From an uncultured Eubacteriales bacterium (GTDB lineage: Bacteria; Bacillota; Clostridia; UBA1381): a DNA stretch of 14,281 nucleotides. A program made the position numbers and the translations under genes. The stretch spans positions 1-14,281 of the forward strand of contig USPO01000018.1 in assembly GCA_900556575.1 (NCBI GenBank), given 5' to 3'. Below the pieces are notes generated by a model. It saw only the letters and a list, made by a program, of their open reading frames with translations. It was not told where the DNA came from and searched no databases. Positions 11,860-14,281 of this stretch are shown here, one piece after another (position 1 is the first letter of the stretch; the number at the start of each line of letters is the position of its first letter).

Positions 11860-14281
11860 ATGAAAAAAATTATAAGTACCGCAGCCGCAATAGGTATAGC
11901 GGTTACATCATTGCCTAACGTGCCTAAGGCGGAGGCGGCGGAAAAGGGTTACAGCTTTGATTCGCAGACAGTGATGTGGACAAACAACAAAATCGAAAAT
12001 GTACTTGCCGAGGACGGTATATATAAGAATGCCGCCGAAGTAAATCCGAATGCATCAAAGGATTCATCGGGAGTGCAAAATCCGTATAAAAAGCCGGGAG
12101 AGCTGTTCAATCAATGGGAATATTCGGAATATGTCTGGACTCATTTCTATCCGGTAGGAAACGGACGTATGGCGGGAATGATTGCCGGAGGTATCGATAA
12201 GGAAGTAATTCAGCTTAATGAAGATACCTGCTGGGACGGCTCGCCTTACGGTACATTAAAGGATGAAAACGGAAATACAATAACAACAATGGCACAGGCA
12301 TATGCCGCAAAGACAATTACAGCCGAAAATCCGACAAGCGGAAGTGTCAAGGATGGATGGAAGTATTTCAGAGGAGCGAATGCGGACGGAAGTCCGGCGG
12401 CTATCGGTTCATCCGATGCAATTGTTGGCGATGAAGAGTTCAGAACAAAGTATCCCGAATTTGCAAACAAGAGTATTTCGTCACAGTCACTTGCGGTTGA
12501 TAATTCAAAAACGCAGGAGGCTGTTCAAAATCGCTGGCAGATGGAAAGAATGGTTGAGGCAACCGTTCTCGGTTCACCGCAGCGCCAAAGAGCGTATAAG
12601 TCGTTCGCCGAAGTATATCTTGATTTCGGACAGGACAGCAGCAAGGCATCAAACTATGTTAAATATCTCGATATGCCGACAGGTACCGTTACGGTTGAAT
12701 ATGACTATGACGGCGGACATTATAAGCGTGATAACTTCATAAGCTATCCGGATCAGGCGGCGGTAACTCATATCGAGTCGGATAAGGAGCTTGATTTTTC
12801 GGCACAGCTGCATACATATCACAGTGAAAAGGCGGGATATTACAGCTATGAAAAGCTTAGTGACAATGAAGTTAAGGTTCATGCTGCAATAACAAACGGC
12901 AATAAGGATAATAATGAACCGGGAACGGTCAATGCCGTTCAGTTCGAGGCTCGTATGTATCTTGACGGAAACGGTGCGTTTAACGTTTCGGACGATAACA
13001 CCACTGTTTATGTAAAGGGCGGAAACAGTGCAAATATTTATGTAGTGGGTGCAACAAACTATGTAGATTATCTGCATCTCGATAACTCAAAGCCGAAATC
13101 TGAATGCGAGCGCTACATGAACAATATAAAAAAGCGTTCTTATGATGAAATAAGGGCACGTCACGTTGCGGATTTCGAGGAACAGTTCTCAAAGTCGGAA
13201 ATGAGCCTTGAAAATGTGAACGGCGCAGATTATTCAACAACTCCGACCGAGGAAAGAGTAAGAGAGAATATAAAGGATAAGTCGGGATTCAGCGAAGGTG
13301 CATCATCAAAAACATCTGATGCGAATAAAAAGGGAGTTTATTCAACCTATTCAAAGGGTGATAATCAGCTTGCGGCACTTGAATTCAATTACGGCAAATA
13401 TCTTCTCATGAGCGGTTCGAGAGATGAAAGAAAGGCAGCATCGGCAGATGAAATAGATATTCCGATGAGTCAGCCGCTTAATCTTACGGGTAAATGGAAT
13501 GCTGCATTCTCTGCATCATGGAACGGTAAGTATACAATTAATATTAATACAGAGATGAATTACTGGGCTGCACAGCCGTTAAACATAGGTGCAAGTGAAA
13601 AGGCACTTATAGCTACCTTCAGCGACCTTGCGGAAAGCGGTGCGATTACGGCGGCAAACCAGTATGCGGTATATAATGACAGGGGCGATGATACATATCA
13701 GCCGGGCGACCCGTGGGTAATGCACCATAATTATGATTTATGGAGAGGTACACAGCCGATAGATAATGCAACAGCGGGACTTTGGCCGACAGGCGGCGTA
13801 TGGCTTTTAGACCATGCATGGCAGTATTATGAGTTTAATCACGATAAGGAATATCTTGCGGAGGTATATCCGTACATGATGGGTGCGGCTAAGTTCTTTA
13901 CGCAGTTCCTGGTTGTTGACCCTGTAACGGGTTATCTTGTAACAGCGGCATCATGCTCACCTGAGCAGGGCGGTGTTCAGCCGGGACCGGCAATGGATAC
14001 ACAGCTTATCAGGAATCTTTATGATTCCGTAATCGAGGCATCGGAAGTGTTGGGAAAGACAGATGAAAACGCAGAGCTTATAAATAAGATGAAGTCACAG
14101 CTTCCTTCAACATATTTTGCCGAGGAAAAGGGCAAGATTGCACCAGATATTATCGATAATAACGGTCTTATCAGCGAGTGGGCAAGAGGAGATGTCACCT
14201 TTGATATAAGCGAAAAATCGGGTGGACAGTGGACAGTTACAAATCCGTTTACGGGCGTGGAAAGTCAGGTATATGATCATG
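11860..14281 (+). CDS. secreted GH95 alpha-L-fucosidase / alpha-L-galactosidase, partial
   Basis: The first 807 codons are present; the gene runs off the right edge. A signal peptide (KK, hydrophobic core, cleavage near AEA, residue 26) predicts export. The N-terminal beta-domain shows PVGNGRMAGMIAGG (98-111) and QLNEDTCW (118-125). The catalytic helical-barrel domain shows WNGKYTININTEMNYW, ending at Trp569, then HHNYDLWRGTQPID (622-635), GLWPTGGVWLLDH and the SPEQG loop. In the bifidobacterial enzyme AfcA the key residues are two Asn in an NxN motif, a general-acid Glu and an Asp. Asn561, Asn563 and Glu702 match by motif and spacing, and the Asp would lie past the edge. It removes terminal fucose or galactose from plant or host glycans by inversion. 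The loop before Glu702 is AASCSPEQ instead of the usual GPSTSPEN. The start has AAGGAG with 7-nt spacing. Confidence 0.92.
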   Translation, partial: MKKIISTAAAIGIAVTSLPNVPKAEAAEKGYSFDSQTVMWTNNKIENVLAEDGIYKNAAEVNPNASKDSSGVQNPYKKPGELFNQWEYSEYVWTHFYPVGNGRMAGMIAGGIDKEVIQLNEDTCWDGSPYGTLKDENGNTITTMAQAYAAKTITAENPTSGSVKDGWKYFRGANADGSPAAIGSSDAIVGDEEFRTKYPEFANKSISSQSLAVDNSKTQEAVQNRWQMERMVEATVLGSPQRQRAYKSFAEVYLDFGQDSSKASNYVKYLDMPTGTVTVEYDYDGGHYKRDNFISYPDQAAVTHIESDKELDFSAQLHTYHSEKAGYYSYEKLSDNEVKVHAAITNGNKDNNEPGTVNAVQFEARMYLDGNGAFNVSDDNTTVYVKGGNSANIYVVGATNYVDYLHLDNSKPKSECERYMNNIKKRSYDEIRARHVADFEEQFSKSEMSLENVNGADYSTTPTEERVRENIKDKSGFSEGASSKTSDANKKGVYSTYSKGDNQLAALEFNYGKYLLMSGSRDERKAASADEIDIPMSQPLNLTGKWNAAFSASWNGKYTININTEMNYWAAQPLNIGASEKALIATFSDLAESGAITAANQYAVYNDRGDDTYQPGDPWVMHHNYDLWRGTQPIDNATAGLWPTGGVWLLDHAWQYYEFNHDKEYLAEVYPYMMGAAKFFTQFLVVDPVTGYLVTAASCSPEQGGVQPGPAMDTQLIRNLYDSVIEASEVLGKTDENAELINKMKSQLPSTYFAEEKGKIAPDIIDNNGLISEWARGDVTFDISEKSGGQWTVTNPFTGVESQVYDH

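Noticed and set aside
12246..13240. Open frames on the minus strand and in other plus frames within 12246-13240
   Set aside because: They are shadows of the GH95 coding frame, which has continuous family motifs and its own start and ribosome binding site.

Overview
The window looks like the chromosome of a low-to-mid GC, Gram-positive gut or rumen type Clostridia (Oscillospiraceae/Ruminococcaceae-like is my best guess, not proven). The grounds are strong GGAGG-type ribosome binding sites, near-consensus TTGACA/TATAAT promoters with 17-bp spacers, an AbrB-type transition regulator carrying a four-Cys zinc knuckle, TTG start codons, and flanking plant-glycan hydrolases (GH28 and GH95).

Layout. 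Bases 1-364 (minus) hold the N-terminal part of a GH28 pectinase-like hydrolase with its own promoter. Bases 512-7028 (minus) hold a complete F1Fo ATP synthase operon in the order atpB-E-F-H-A-G-D-C. It has a consensus promoter and a structured leader upstream of atpB and a rho-independent terminator after atpC, and no atpI is present. The operon is tight except between atpG and atpD. There a 268-bp gap carries nested inverted repeats that look like a MITE or other small mobile repeat. Divergent from atpB, on plus, is an NCS2/NAT-family purine (xanthine/urate type) permease at 7537-8892. It is followed by an AT-rich regulatory region with two promoters, abrB (9215-9460), a terminator, and a type-I RNase H with an N-terminal hybrid-binding domain (9562-10176). 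A bidirectional terminator separates these from a convergent two-gene minus operon: a secreted acidic protein of unknown function (10431-11030) and a 64-residue peptide (10218-10412). Next comes a decayed C-terminal fragment of a RecG-like/AlbA-type ATP-binding regulator with a 12-bp tandem repeat, abutting tRNA-Trp(CCA) (minus). The window ends inside a secreted GH95 alpha-L-fucosidase/galactosidase (plus, from 11860).

How the parts fit. Most of the window is housekeeping: energy conversion, purine uptake, transition-state regulation, RNA-DNA hybrid removal and a tRNA. The ends carry glycan degradation. GH95 has a signal peptide and should act outside the cell, while the visible GH28 N-terminus has none and would act on imported oligosaccharides. 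The parts that are not routine are the repeat element inside the atp operon, the structured atp leader, the secreted-protein/small-peptide pair, the gene fragment at the 3' end of tRNA-Trp, and an altered active-site loop in the GH95 enzyme. I do not see CRISPR arrays, rRNA, transposase genes or a clear novel defence system. The secreted-protein/peptide pair is the best candidate for something undescribed.
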